Source: Candidatus Dojkabacteria bacterium (lineage in GTDB: Bacteria; Patescibacteriota; Dojkabacteria; SC72; JAHDCA01). Taken from it: a stretch of 5,821 bases of DNA. Shown here piece by piece: positions 1 through 5,340 of the stretch. Both the position numbers and the translations under genes were made by a program. The first letter of the stretch is position 1, and every line of letters starts with the position of its first letter. The stretch is taken from assembly GCA_020630115.1 (NCBI GenBank), contig JAHDCA010000063.1, positions 1 through 5,821 on the forward strand, read 5' to 3'. Under the pieces are notes generated by a model, which saw nothing but the letters and a program-made list of their open reading frames with translations, ran no database searches and was not told the origin of the DNA.

Positions 1-1
1 G

Positions 2-871
2 ATTGGAATTACAGGCTTTAATCACAAAATAACACTGCTTGGTGGACAAACATTCAACTGGAAGCTCATCTCTAATGAGCACAACCTCTACATTGGTGTG
101 ACAGATGAAATAGTGATGGTGTTAGAATTCGATAAGACAAGTATTAAATGGCAGACGTTTCCTGATGCCAACAACACATCTTACATACACAGATATTTAA
201 ACATTAACTCAGACTACAAAGCAATTACGAAGGAAATACGATATGATCGATATGTTTATACTGCAATGAAAGCCTACCCCAACATTAGGATTTTAAAACA
301 GCCACTAATACAAACAATCATTAACTATATAATATCCGCAAATAACAATATTAAATCAATTCGTAAGAGTTCTGAGTATATTTGTAACAAATTCGGAAAA
401 CCAATAAATATCGGAGGCTACGGTAGTATATGCCTCTTCCCCACACTTGAAGAATTATCAGAGGCAACTTACGATGAGTTACTCACTACTAGAATAGGCT
501 ACCGAGCTAAGTATGTAAAAAAAACAGTAGAAGAGCTTTATAATGACAGTTCAATTCTGAGATATTTATCTAAAGCAAACTTACCAGATATACACCAAAA
601 CGAATCTAGATTACGTACAAAACTTTTGGAACTACCTGGCGTTGGACCAAAAGTAGCTGATTGTATTCTGGTTTATTGTTATGGCAGAACCAATCTTACT
701 CCAATCGATGTTTGGGGTAAGAGAATTCTAATTGACTTATATGACCTAGAAGAAAAGAACAATTATGACTATTATCGTGAGTGGGTTATCAATAATCTCG
801 GTGAATATGCGGCGTACAAAGGTCAATACCTCTTCGAATGGTACCGTGATATCTACTCCAAGGGAGTATAG
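2..871 (+). CDS. ogg: OGG1-type 8-oxoguanine DNA glycosylase/AP lyase, 5' end outside the window
   Basis: Base-excision repair enzyme that would remove 8-oxoguanine from DNA and nick the abasic site. The frame is open from base 2, giving 289 visible residues and a TAG stop. The first 32 codons, ahead of the GTG at 98, include LGGQTFNW (13-20), which matches the GQSFRW segment of the OGG_N domain, so the true start lies left of the window. The HhH-GPD domain follows: an NNN motif at 114-116, GYRAKYV at 166-172, and the helix-hairpin-helix LPGVGPKVADC at 211-221 with the Schiff-base lysine K217. TPIDVW at 233-238 carries the catalytic Asp236. Against human OGG1 (family knowledge), Lys249, Cys253, Asp268, Tyr203, Arg204 and Phe319 are kept. 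Arg154 appears as Ser119, Gln315 as Gly274 and His270 as Trp238; Trp at the last site is, from memory, usual in bacterial forms. It is convergent with dnaB. Its Ile codons (ATT 13, ATA 10, ATC 5 of 28 from base 98 on) differ from prfA, hinting at transfer. Confidence 0.92.
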   Translation: MGITGFNHKITLLGGQTFNWKLISNEHNLYIGVTDEIVMVLEFDKTSIKWQTFPDANNTSYIHRYLNINSDYKAITKEIRYDRYVYTAMKAYPNIRILKQPLIQTIINYIISANNNIKSIRKSSEYICNKFGKPINIGGYGSICLFPTLEELSEATYDELLTTRIGYRAKYVKKTVEELYNDSSILRYLSKANLPDIHQNESRLRTKLLELPGVGPKVADCILVYCYGRTNLTPIDVWGKRILIDLYDLEEKNNYDYYREWVINNLGEYAAYKGQYLFEWYRDIYSKGV

Positions 872-894
872 ATTTCATACACACTTGCAATCCC

Positions 895-2226
895 CTACTC
901 ATACTGCTTCTTACTTAGATTTCTAAAACTCGCAATCTCTTTAATAAATGCAAGCTCGATATCACCTGTCGGACCATTTCTATGTTTTGCCACAAAAAGA
1001 TCACCAACGCCCTTACGCTCAGTCTCAGGATTACTCTGCTCCTCTCTGTCGATAAACATGATAATGTCTGCGTCTTGCTCGATAGACCCTGACTCCCTAA
1101 GATCTGAGAGCATAGGTCGGCGACTCTGCCTTGACTCAATACTTCGAGAAAGCTGTGAAAGAGCTACAACAGGTACTTGGAGTTCACGTGCGATATTTTT
1201 AAGCCCCTGCGAGATTTCCTGAACCTCAAGATGCCTTTCCTTATGGGTACCTCGCATAAGCTGAAGATAATCTACGATTATCATGTCCAGACCGTGCTCT
1301 AGTGCAAGCCTTCGTGCTTTCGTCCTTACTTCATTGATACTCTGTCCTGGCTTATCATCGATAAAGATATCCGCATCAGCCAATTCACCCATTGCGTTTG
1401 AGATCTTTTCAAACTTTCCTTCATCCATATTACCAGTTCGCATCTCCCAAAAAGGCACCATGGCATGCATACCAAGAAGCCTATCTATGATTGACTTGTT
1501 ATCCATCTCTAGTGAGAAAAATGCAATCTTTGACTTCCCTTTAACTGCAGCACTTCTTAAGAAATCAAGAGCCAAACTTGTTTTACCAACTGAAGGTCTA
1601 GCAGCAAGGATTATTAAATCAGAACCCTTAAACCCTCCTAGCAGTTTATCCAGATCCTCAAATCCTGTTGTTATACCTGATTCTTCACCCTCATCAACAG
1701 CTCTAATACGCTCAAAAGCGTCACCCATTAAGTCACGGATATGCACGAAGTTCGTCTCTACGCCATCCGAGGCAACATCAAAAAGCAATTTTTGCGCATT
1801 ATCGACAACTTCTGACACATCCATTTCTTCATTAAAACCTAATTCTGAGATCTTAGCAGCAGAAGAGATAAGCGTCCTTCTCATTGCGTTTTCACGAACT
1901 ATCTTCGCATACTGCTGAACATGAGATGCAGTAGGTACATAACTAGCCAAATCAGTAAGATAACTAGCACCACCCACCTTTTTGAACCATTTCTTGGCTC
2001 TTAATTTCGCAGTAAGTGTAACGATATCAACTGGTGAACTTTCCTCGAAAAGCTCAAGTACACAACTATATATCTGCTTATGCTTCTCCTCGTAGAAGTA
2101 ATCAGGTAAAAGCTGACCTGCGACATCAATGATTGCATTCTTATCTATAAGCATTGCACCAAGAACTGACATTTCAGCATCTTGATTTTGAGGCGGCACT
2201 AAACTTCTGTAGTTTTCATTATTCAT
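895..2226 (-). CDS. dnaB: Replicative DNA helicase DnaB
   Basis: Hexameric 5'-3' helicase that unwinds DNA at the replication fork. The 443-residue product has the full family length, with no intein. The N-terminal DnaB domain spans about 8-110 (PPQNQDAEMSVLGAML at 11-26). A linker and the RecA-like C-terminal ATPase domain follow from about 185. Visible motifs are Walker A ARPSVGKT (209-216, K215, T216), the presumed catalytic Glu240 in FFSLEM, Walker B MIIVDYLQL (315-323, D319), the ALSQLSR segment with Gln358, LRESGSIEQDAD (376-387), and KHRNGPTG (414-421) with Lys414 and the arginine-finger candidate Arg416. The ATG at 2226 is chosen because MNNEN...LVPPQN fits family N-termini and a TATAAA box lies 8 nt upstream. 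There is no Shine-Dalgarno sequence. It is the last gene of a same-strand run after sortase and the MBL-like gene, but a 123-bp gap and its own putative promoter suggest separate transcription. The stop is TAG. Confidence 0.98.
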   Translation of the reverse strand: MNNENYRSLVPPQNQDAEMSVLGAMLIDKNAIIDVAGQLLPDYFYEEKHKQIYSCVLELFEESSPVDIVTLTAKLRAKKWFKKVGGASYLTDLASYVPTASHVQQYAKIVRENAMRRTLISSAAKISELGFNEEMDVSEVVDNAQKLLFDVASDGVETNFVHIRDLMGDAFERIRAVDEGEESGITTGFEDLDKLLGGFKGSDLIILAARPSVGKTSLALDFLRSAAVKGKSKIAFFSLEMDNKSIIDRLLGMHAMVPFWEMRTGNMDEGKFEKISNAMGELADADIFIDDKPGQSINEVRTKARRLALEHGLDMIIVDYLQLMRGTHKERHLEVQEISQGLKNIARELQVPVVALSQLSRSIESRQSRRPMLSDLRESGSIEQDADIIMFIDREEQSNPETERKGVGDLFVAKHRNGPTGDIELAFIKEIASFRNLSKKQYE

Positions 2227-2234
2227 ATAGCTGA

Positions 2235-2243
2235 TTTATATCA
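2235..2243 (-). promoter_or_regulatory. Putative extended -10 promoter of dnaB, near-leaderless
   Basis: Read on the minus strand this is TGATATAAA, an extended -10 (TG, one base, TATAAA, 5 of 6 matches to TATAAT). Eight nt separate it from the dnaB ATG, so transcription would begin within about 2 nt of the start codon. A weak -35 (TAGAAA, 4 of 6, minus strand at 2263-2258) sits at 17-nt spacing. The DNA just upstream is very AT-rich. The rest of the 123-bp gap (2227-2349) shows no clear terminator or gene. Confidence 0.5.
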
Positions 2244-2349
2244 TTAATAATTAATAATTTCTATACACGAACAGGTTAGAAGAGTAATAGGCAACTATAG
2301 CGAATCAATTCTAAATAGGACTAATCTGTCAAAGCAATACCCTAGAGGA

Positions 2350-2973
2350 TTAGCTAAGGATCTTCACTTGCAGAACCTTCACTGGAACTTCAGCTCCAGA
2401 AGTAAGTTTGAAAGTGCCCATCTCTTCGATATTTGCAAATCCAAAGTGAGTCTTATAACCCTCAAGTTGCGAATCTTCAGTATAAGTTGAAGGGATTAAA
2501 TAAGTTGGATCAACATCGTTCAAGATCTTCTGGATCATATCATAGCTTGGTTGACCATCTATCCCACCAAGTGGCGCGATAAGTACATCAACATCACCAA
2601 AGTCAAAACCTTTAACAAGAGAAAAGTCAGCTGGGATCTCACCCATATATACGATACGAGCGTCACCTTGGTCTAAGATATAAAAGTCAGTGTTGATTGG
2701 CCTTCTTATGATAACTTCGCCTATTTCATAATCACCAGGAGAAGCGATATCAAAAACTTCCTCTTTGTTCTTTGGTTCAATAGTTCCATCAACCTTCTTA
2801 AGCAAGTTCTTATCTCCATAATACTTAGGTGCAGATGTAATAATAACGTCTGCTTCTGTCTTAGGGAGTTTTTTAACTGCTGATTCGTAACTTAAAGGAT
2901 CTGTTAGTACTTCAATGTTATCAAAGCTAAATGTAAAACTACTGTTGCCGATTCTTTTGATCTTGATTGCCAT
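2350..2973 (-). CDS. Metallo-beta-lactamase-fold protein lacking the metal-binding histidines
   Basis: A 207-residue protein with the landmarks of small COG2220-like (Lactamase_B_3) Zn-dependent hydrolases: GNSSF at 9-13, where the family has GHSCF; the VLTDP strand at 22-26; ADVIITS at 41-47; SPGDYEIGEVIIR at 78-90; VYMGEIP at 108-114; DVDVLIAPLGG at 127-137; and YLIPSTY at 158-164. Length and fold pattern look complete, so this is not a truncation. The HxHxDH metal site that should follow ADVIITS is replaced by APKYYGDK (48-55), with no histidine at all. The Asp of the usual GD becomes Glu112, and the late HY becomes ST. The only His is 176. I infer a non-catalytic scaffold or binding protein derived from an MBL hydrolase; substrate and role are unknown. 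It follows sortase by 10 bp and precedes dnaB. The ATG at 2973 lacks a Shine-Dalgarno sequence. The stop is TAA. Confidence 0.8.
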   Translation of the reverse strand: MAIKIKRIGNSSFTFSFDNIEVLTDPLSYESAVKKLPKTEADVIITSAPKYYGDKNLLKKVDGTIEPKNKEEVFDIASPGDYEIGEVIIRRPINTDFYILDQGDARIVYMGEIPADFSLVKGFDFGDVDVLIAPLGGIDGQPSYDMIQKILNDVDPTYLIPSTYTEDSQLEGYKTHFGFANIEEMGTFKLTSGAEVPVKVLQVKILS

Positions 2974-2982
2974 CTTGCGATT

Positions 2983-2988
2983 ATTATA
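2983..2988 (-). promoter_or_regulatory. Possible -10 box of the MBL-like gene, overlapping the sortase stop codon
   Basis: A perfect TATAAT on the minus strand (2988-2983) lies 9 nt before the ATG at 2973. Its middle bases include the TAA stop of sortase (2986-2984). I see no convincing -35 at normal spacing, and the area is AT-rich enough for a chance match. The gene may equally be read from the sortase promoter as an operon. Confidence 0.3.
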
Positions 2989-3688
2989 TATTACTTAACT
3001 CAGTCGACTGACTTAAATCAATCGGCTCAGCCAGTATAACTAATCTGTTTGTCGCAGTCCATATCGGTGTACAAGTGTACAATGTAAGGCGATGCTCAGC
3101 TGTAGGAGCCTCTATGCTAACTTCCTCTGGTGTGACAATAAAATCAGTGTACTTCTTATAAGCGTAAATCTGACCGTTCCAATGAACAAGGATTTCGTCA
3201 CCATCATTTAACTTATCAAGATTATAAAAAGACTGAGTACCTGTTAAGAACTCAAATCTATGACCTGTAAGTACCACATTACCACCTTTATCAGGTGTAC
3301 TTGTGTTAGGTCTTCTCCAAGCCTTACCTCCGCTTAGAGCATCTTCAGTTTGCCCCTCACTTATTGGCATCTTTACATCTATAGAAGGCAGATAGATGAA
3401 GTTGCCTTGGATATCGTCTCTCTCCTTCTGAACTGCTTCAATATCAACTTCGTACTCTTTCTCACCCTCATCATTTACTGTATAGCTGATTATCTCCTGT
3501 ATCTCTACGTTATCCTCGCTAGTCCCCCTCCAATTATCAAAATGATATCTTGCTAGTGGGTATAAAGGTGCTATCAATATATATAGTGCAATTAACACTA
3601 CAATTGTCATCAAACTAGTTCGTAATAACTTACGCATTTGTCCCTTTTTAGTCGTTTTCTTTTCTAATCTTTCTTGATATGAGTTCAT
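2984..3688 (-). CDS. Membrane-anchored sortase (LPXTG-type cysteine transpeptidase)
   Basis: Extracytoplasmic cysteine transpeptidase that would cut a C-terminal sorting signal and join the surface protein to an envelope acceptor or pilin. The 234-residue product starts with a Lys/Arg-rich cytoplasmic tail (1-23), then one membrane segment at about 24-45. An acidic, coiled-coil-prone stalk spans 46-95 and the sortase barrel runs from FIYLPSIDV (97) to about 222. The catalytic triad is visible: His143 in LTGHRF, Cys206 in TLYTCTP and Arg215 in TNRLVI. The TLYTC and LTGH pattern fits class D/E-like sortases, but the class is uncertain. No sorting-signal substrate is encoded in the window. The start at ATG 3688 is supported by an extended -10 five nt upstream. 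It is first in the minus-strand run, divergent from rpmE, and 10 bp ahead of the MBL-like gene. The stop is TAA. Confidence 0.93.
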   Translation of the reverse strand: MNSYQERLEKKTTKKGQMRKLLRTSLMTIVVLIALYILIAPLYPLARYHFDNWRGTSEDNVEIQEIISYTVNDEGEKEYEVDIEAVQKERDDIQGNFIYLPSIDVKMPISEGQTEDALSGGKAWRRPNTSTPDKGGNVVLTGHRFEFLTGTQSFYNLDKLNDGDEILVHWNGQIYAYKKYTDFIVTPEEVSIEAPTAEHRLTLYTCTPIWTATNRLVILAEPIDLSQSTELSNI

Positions 3689-3693
3689 GAGAT

Positions 3694-3702
3694 ATTATAT
3701 CA
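3694..3702 (-). promoter_or_regulatory. Extended -10 promoter giving a leaderless sortase transcript
   Basis: On the minus strand this reads TGATATAAT, a perfect extended -10. Only five nt (ATCTC) separate it from the sortase ATG at 3688. A start site at normal distance falls on the A or T of that ATG, so the mRNA would be leaderless. No good -35 is seen at 16-18 nt, as is tolerated for extended -10 promoters. Confidence 0.6.
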
Positions 3703-3748
3703 CTCCAAGATCCTGAAGCCTGTCATTTTCTTTATGATATTTAATTCA

Positions 3749-3786
3749 TCTAATTGTCAGTAAAATTTAAAGTAATTTTCTAATTG
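3749..3786 (+). repeat. Direct repeat TCTAATTG x2 in the divergent promoter region
   Basis: TCTAATTG occurs at 3749-3756 and again at 3779-3786, start to start 30 bp, about three helical turns. The second copy overlaps the -35 of rpmE (3784-3789). The DNA between the copies is almost pure A/T. It could be an operator pair or an AT-rich promoter-enhancing stretch; chance is also plausible in such skewed sequence. Confidence 0.3.
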
Positions 3787-3811
3787 CCACATCTTCAATC
3801 TGTTGTATAAT
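3784..3811 (+). promoter_or_regulatory. Promoter of rpmE-prfA, near-leaderless
   Basis: A -35 TTGCCA (3784-3789, 5 of 6 matches to TTGACA) and a perfect -10 TATAAT (3806-3811) are 16 nt apart. Eight nt separate the -10 from the rpmE ATG at 3820, placing the start site at about 3817-3819 and leaving no room for a ribosome binding site. This is the best-formed promoter in the window. An A/T-rich stretch upstream could act as an UP element. Confidence 0.7.
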
Positions 3812-3819
3812 AGCCGAGT

Positions 3820-4149
3820 ATGAAAAAAGATATTCACCCACAATATGTAGTTTGTAAGGTAAGTTGCTCTTGCGGTAACACTTTCTCTACAATGTCACTA
3901 AAGGATGAGATCGTAACTGATCTATGTTCTAACTGTCACCCATTTTATACAGGTGAACAGAAGATTGTTGACACTGAAAATCTTGTAGCAAAGTTTGAGA
4001 AAAGACAAGAAGCAGCAAAAGCATCTGGATTCAAATCCAAGAAAGAAAAGATGGCTGCTAAGAAAGCTAAACTGGAAGCAATCAAAGCTAAACAGAAAGC
4101 TAACCAAGGTCTTACTCTCAAAGATATGCTTGCTAATCTCAACGGGTAA
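3820..4149 (+). CDS. rpmE: 50S ribosomal protein L31 (bL31), zinc-binding type, with C-terminal extension
   Basis: Component of the large ribosomal subunit, bridging the central protuberance to the small subunit. The first 65 or so residues are a normal bL31: MKKDIHP start, then CSCGN at 16-20 and CSNCHPFYTG at 36-45, giving the four zinc ligands C16, C18, C36 and C39, followed by VDTENLVAKFEKR (50-62). Cys12 is extra. The product is 109 residues, whereas typical bL31 is about 70. Residues 63-97 form a Lys/Ala-rich, probably helical and strongly basic tail with repeated KAK units, and the protein ends in LTLKDMLANLNG. Such a tail probably contacts rRNA (inference). The ATG at 3820 follows a TATAAT by 8 nt with no Shine-Dalgarno sequence. 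It lies 6 nt ahead of prfA and is almost certainly co-transcribed with it. The stop is TAA. Confidence 0.95.
   Translation: MKKDIHPQYVVCKVSCSCGNTFSTMSLKDEIVTDLCSNCHPFYTGEQKIVDTENLVAKFEKRQEAAKASGFKSKKEKMAAKKAKLEAIKAKQKANQGLTLKDMLANLNG
4063..4103 (+). repeat. In-frame AAAGCTAA repeats in the rpmE tail
   Basis: AAAGCTAA occurs three times, at 4063, 4084 and 4096, offset by 21 and 12 bp, so always in the same reading phase, coding Lys-Ala-Lys or Lys-Ala-Asn. This fits growth of the L31 tail by small in-frame duplications, although low-complexity Lys/Ala coding could produce the same pattern. Confidence 0.5.
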
Positions 4150-4155
4150 CCTGAG

Positions 4156-5250
4156 ATGTCACAAGAATTTTTAGATTTTGACAGCTTTAAAGCAAAGTTT
4201 GATCTTGCTAAATTTTCTGACAACTTTAATTCCACTCAAGACGAGTTAAATGCAGCCTACTCTGCCCCACAAAAGCATGACATAGGCAAGATCTCTCACG
4301 AATTTAATTACCTTAAGAATTTAGTTTCCTTATTAGAAAAAACCTCGAAACTTTATGAGGAACTAGATGGTGCAAAGCAATTATTAAGTGAACCTGATTT
4401 TGCACAAGACGCAAAGATCGAGATCACTCAACTAGAGACGCAGATCCCTACTCTCCTCCAGGAGATCGAGGATCTCCAGATCCAACACAAATTCTCAGAC
4501 CCAGACGATTCTAGATCAATTATTCTTGAAATCAGAGCAGGTGCTGGAGGTGACGAAGCATCACTTTTTGCTGCAGACCTTTATAGGATGTATGAACTTT
4601 ATGCTAAAACCAAAGGCTGGAAAGTGGAAATCAGTGAAGCAGGTACATCCGAGTCAGGCGGTTATAAAAATTTAATCGCAAATATCAAAGGAGAAAACGC
4701 TTACAAATCACTCAAAAACGAATCCGGAGTTCACAGAGTCCAGAGAGTCCCTGTAACAGAATCAGGTGGACGAATCCACACCTCTACAGCATCAGTAGCA
4801 ATCCTACCTGAAGCCAAAGAAGTTGACCTAGTGATAGACCCAGCTGAGATCCGCATAGACACTATGCGTTCAAGTGGTGCAGGTGGTCAAAGTGTAAACA
4901 AGACTTCATCTGCGGTTCGTATTACACACCTCCCAACAGGGATGATCGTAACCTGCCAAGACACAAAAGTTCAGGCCCAGAACAAACAGAAGGCGATGGA
5001 TGTACTTAGGGCCAGACTATACGACCTCAAAAAACAAGAGGAGATGCAAAAACGCTCAGATGAGCGAAGCTCCCAAATCGGTACTGGTGGTAGATCTGAG
5101 AAAATCCGAACTTACAACTTTCCACAATCTAGAATAACTGATCATCGAATTAAAAAAAGCTGGCATAACCTCGAAGGAGTCCTAAACGGCGAAATCGAAA
5201 AACTTCTAGAAGAAGTTAGGATAGGCTTGATGAAATTAGTACTTGGGTAA
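4156..5250 (+). CDS. prfA: Peptide chain release factor 1 (RF1)
   Basis: Terminates translation at UAA and UAG by hydrolysing peptidyl-tRNA. The 364-residue product has the usual RF1 length of about 360. An N-terminal helical domain (1-110) has a Leu/Ile/Glu-rich coiled-coil part at about 84-110. The stop-codon recognition domain carries PVT at 199-201, the RF1-type tripeptide (SPF would mean RF2), within RVPVTESGGRIHTS. The catalytic GGQ is at 243-245 in SSGAGGQSVNKT. RSEKIRTYNFPQSRITDHRI (313-332) is the conserved C-terminal family signature. No key residue is missing. The ATG lies 6 nt after the rpmE stop and has no recognisable Shine-Dalgarno sequence, so translation probably depends on coupling to rpmE. 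Ile codons strongly favour ATC (17 of 26), unlike ogg. In many bacteria prmC, which methylates the GGQ glutamine, follows prfA; here a carotenoid desaturase gene does. The stop is TAA. Confidence 0.98.
   Translation: MSQEFLDFDSFKAKFDLAKFSDNFNSTQDELNAAYSAPQKHDIGKISHEFNYLKNLVSLLEKTSKLYEELDGAKQLLSEPDFAQDAKIEITQLETQIPTLLQEIEDLQIQHKFSDPDDSRSIILEIRAGAGGDEASLFAADLYRMYELYAKTKGWKVEISEAGTSESGGYKNLIANIKGENAYKSLKNESGVHRVQRVPVTESGGRIHTSTASVAILPEAKEVDLVIDPAEIRIDTMRSSGAGGQSVNKTSSAVRITHLPTGMIVTCQDTKVQAQNKQKAMDVLRARLYDLKKQEEMQKRSDERSSQIGTGGRSEKIRTYNFPQSRITDHRIKKSWHNLEGVLNGEIEKLLEEVRIGLMKLVLG
4452..4477 (+). other. Two overlapping inverted repeats inside prfA
   Basis: TCTCCT (4452-4457) pairs perfectly with AGGAGA (4460-4465). 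GGAGATC (4461-4467) pairs perfectly with GATCTCC (4471-4477) around a GAG loop. The two share GGAGA and so are mutually exclusive. Both fall in codons for the coiled-coil segment of RF1 at about residues 99-108. A regulatory role is not shown; repetitive Glu/Ile/Leu coding may explain them. Confidence 0.3.
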
Positions 5251-5273
5251 GTAAAAGCACCCAAAATTTATTT
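5243..5273 (+). terminator. Weak candidate terminator after prfA
   Basis: TTGGGT (5243-5248) and ACCCAA (5259-5264) form a perfect 6-bp stem around a 10-nt loop. The stem overlaps the end of prfA including part of its stop codon. It is followed by AATTTATTT, a broken T-rich tract. The stem is short and the tract imperfect, so partial read-through into the next gene is possible. The remaining gap to 5340 contains several TATA-like hexamers (such as 5320-5325) but no clear promoter. Confidence 0.3.
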
Positions 5274-5340
5274 AGAAAATTTTATGATTGCAAGAATACT
5301 CCTGTTCCTTTAATATCATTATATTAATTATTCAGAAACC

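Noticed and set aside
854..868. Perfect hairpin TACTCC-AAG-GGAGTA at the end of ogg, a possible bidirectional terminator between the convergent genes
   Set aside because: The stem is 6 bp with a 3-nt loop and lies before the stop codon; neither strand has a T-run after it.
915..1139. Open frame on the minus strand inside dnaB
   Set aside because: It is a shadow of the certain dnaB gene in another frame, with no domain or start signal.
1283..1918. 211-codon plus-strand frame antisense to dnaB
   Set aside because: Its Ser-rich product mirrors the dnaB codons; no motif, promoter or start context supports it.
2251..2340. TTGACA on the minus strand near 2325 as a distal dnaB promoter
   Set aside because: No acceptable -10 lies at 16-18 nt; the nearest TAGAAT is at 13 nt spacing.
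3350..3556. 68-codon plus-strand frame antisense to sortase
   Set aside because: Hydrophobic residues arise from the complementary strand of the sortase gene; no independent evidence of coding.
3922..4235. Two minus-strand frames antisense to rpmE and the start of prfA
   Set aside because: Phe/Ser/Leu-rich translations of antisense Lys/Ala codons; both overlap well-identified genes.
5284..5313. Nine-codon frame starting at ATG 5284, in phase with the desaturase gene
   Set aside because: It ends at the TAA at 5311 and would add an atypical extension if read through. I see no support for an upstream peptide or stop read-through.
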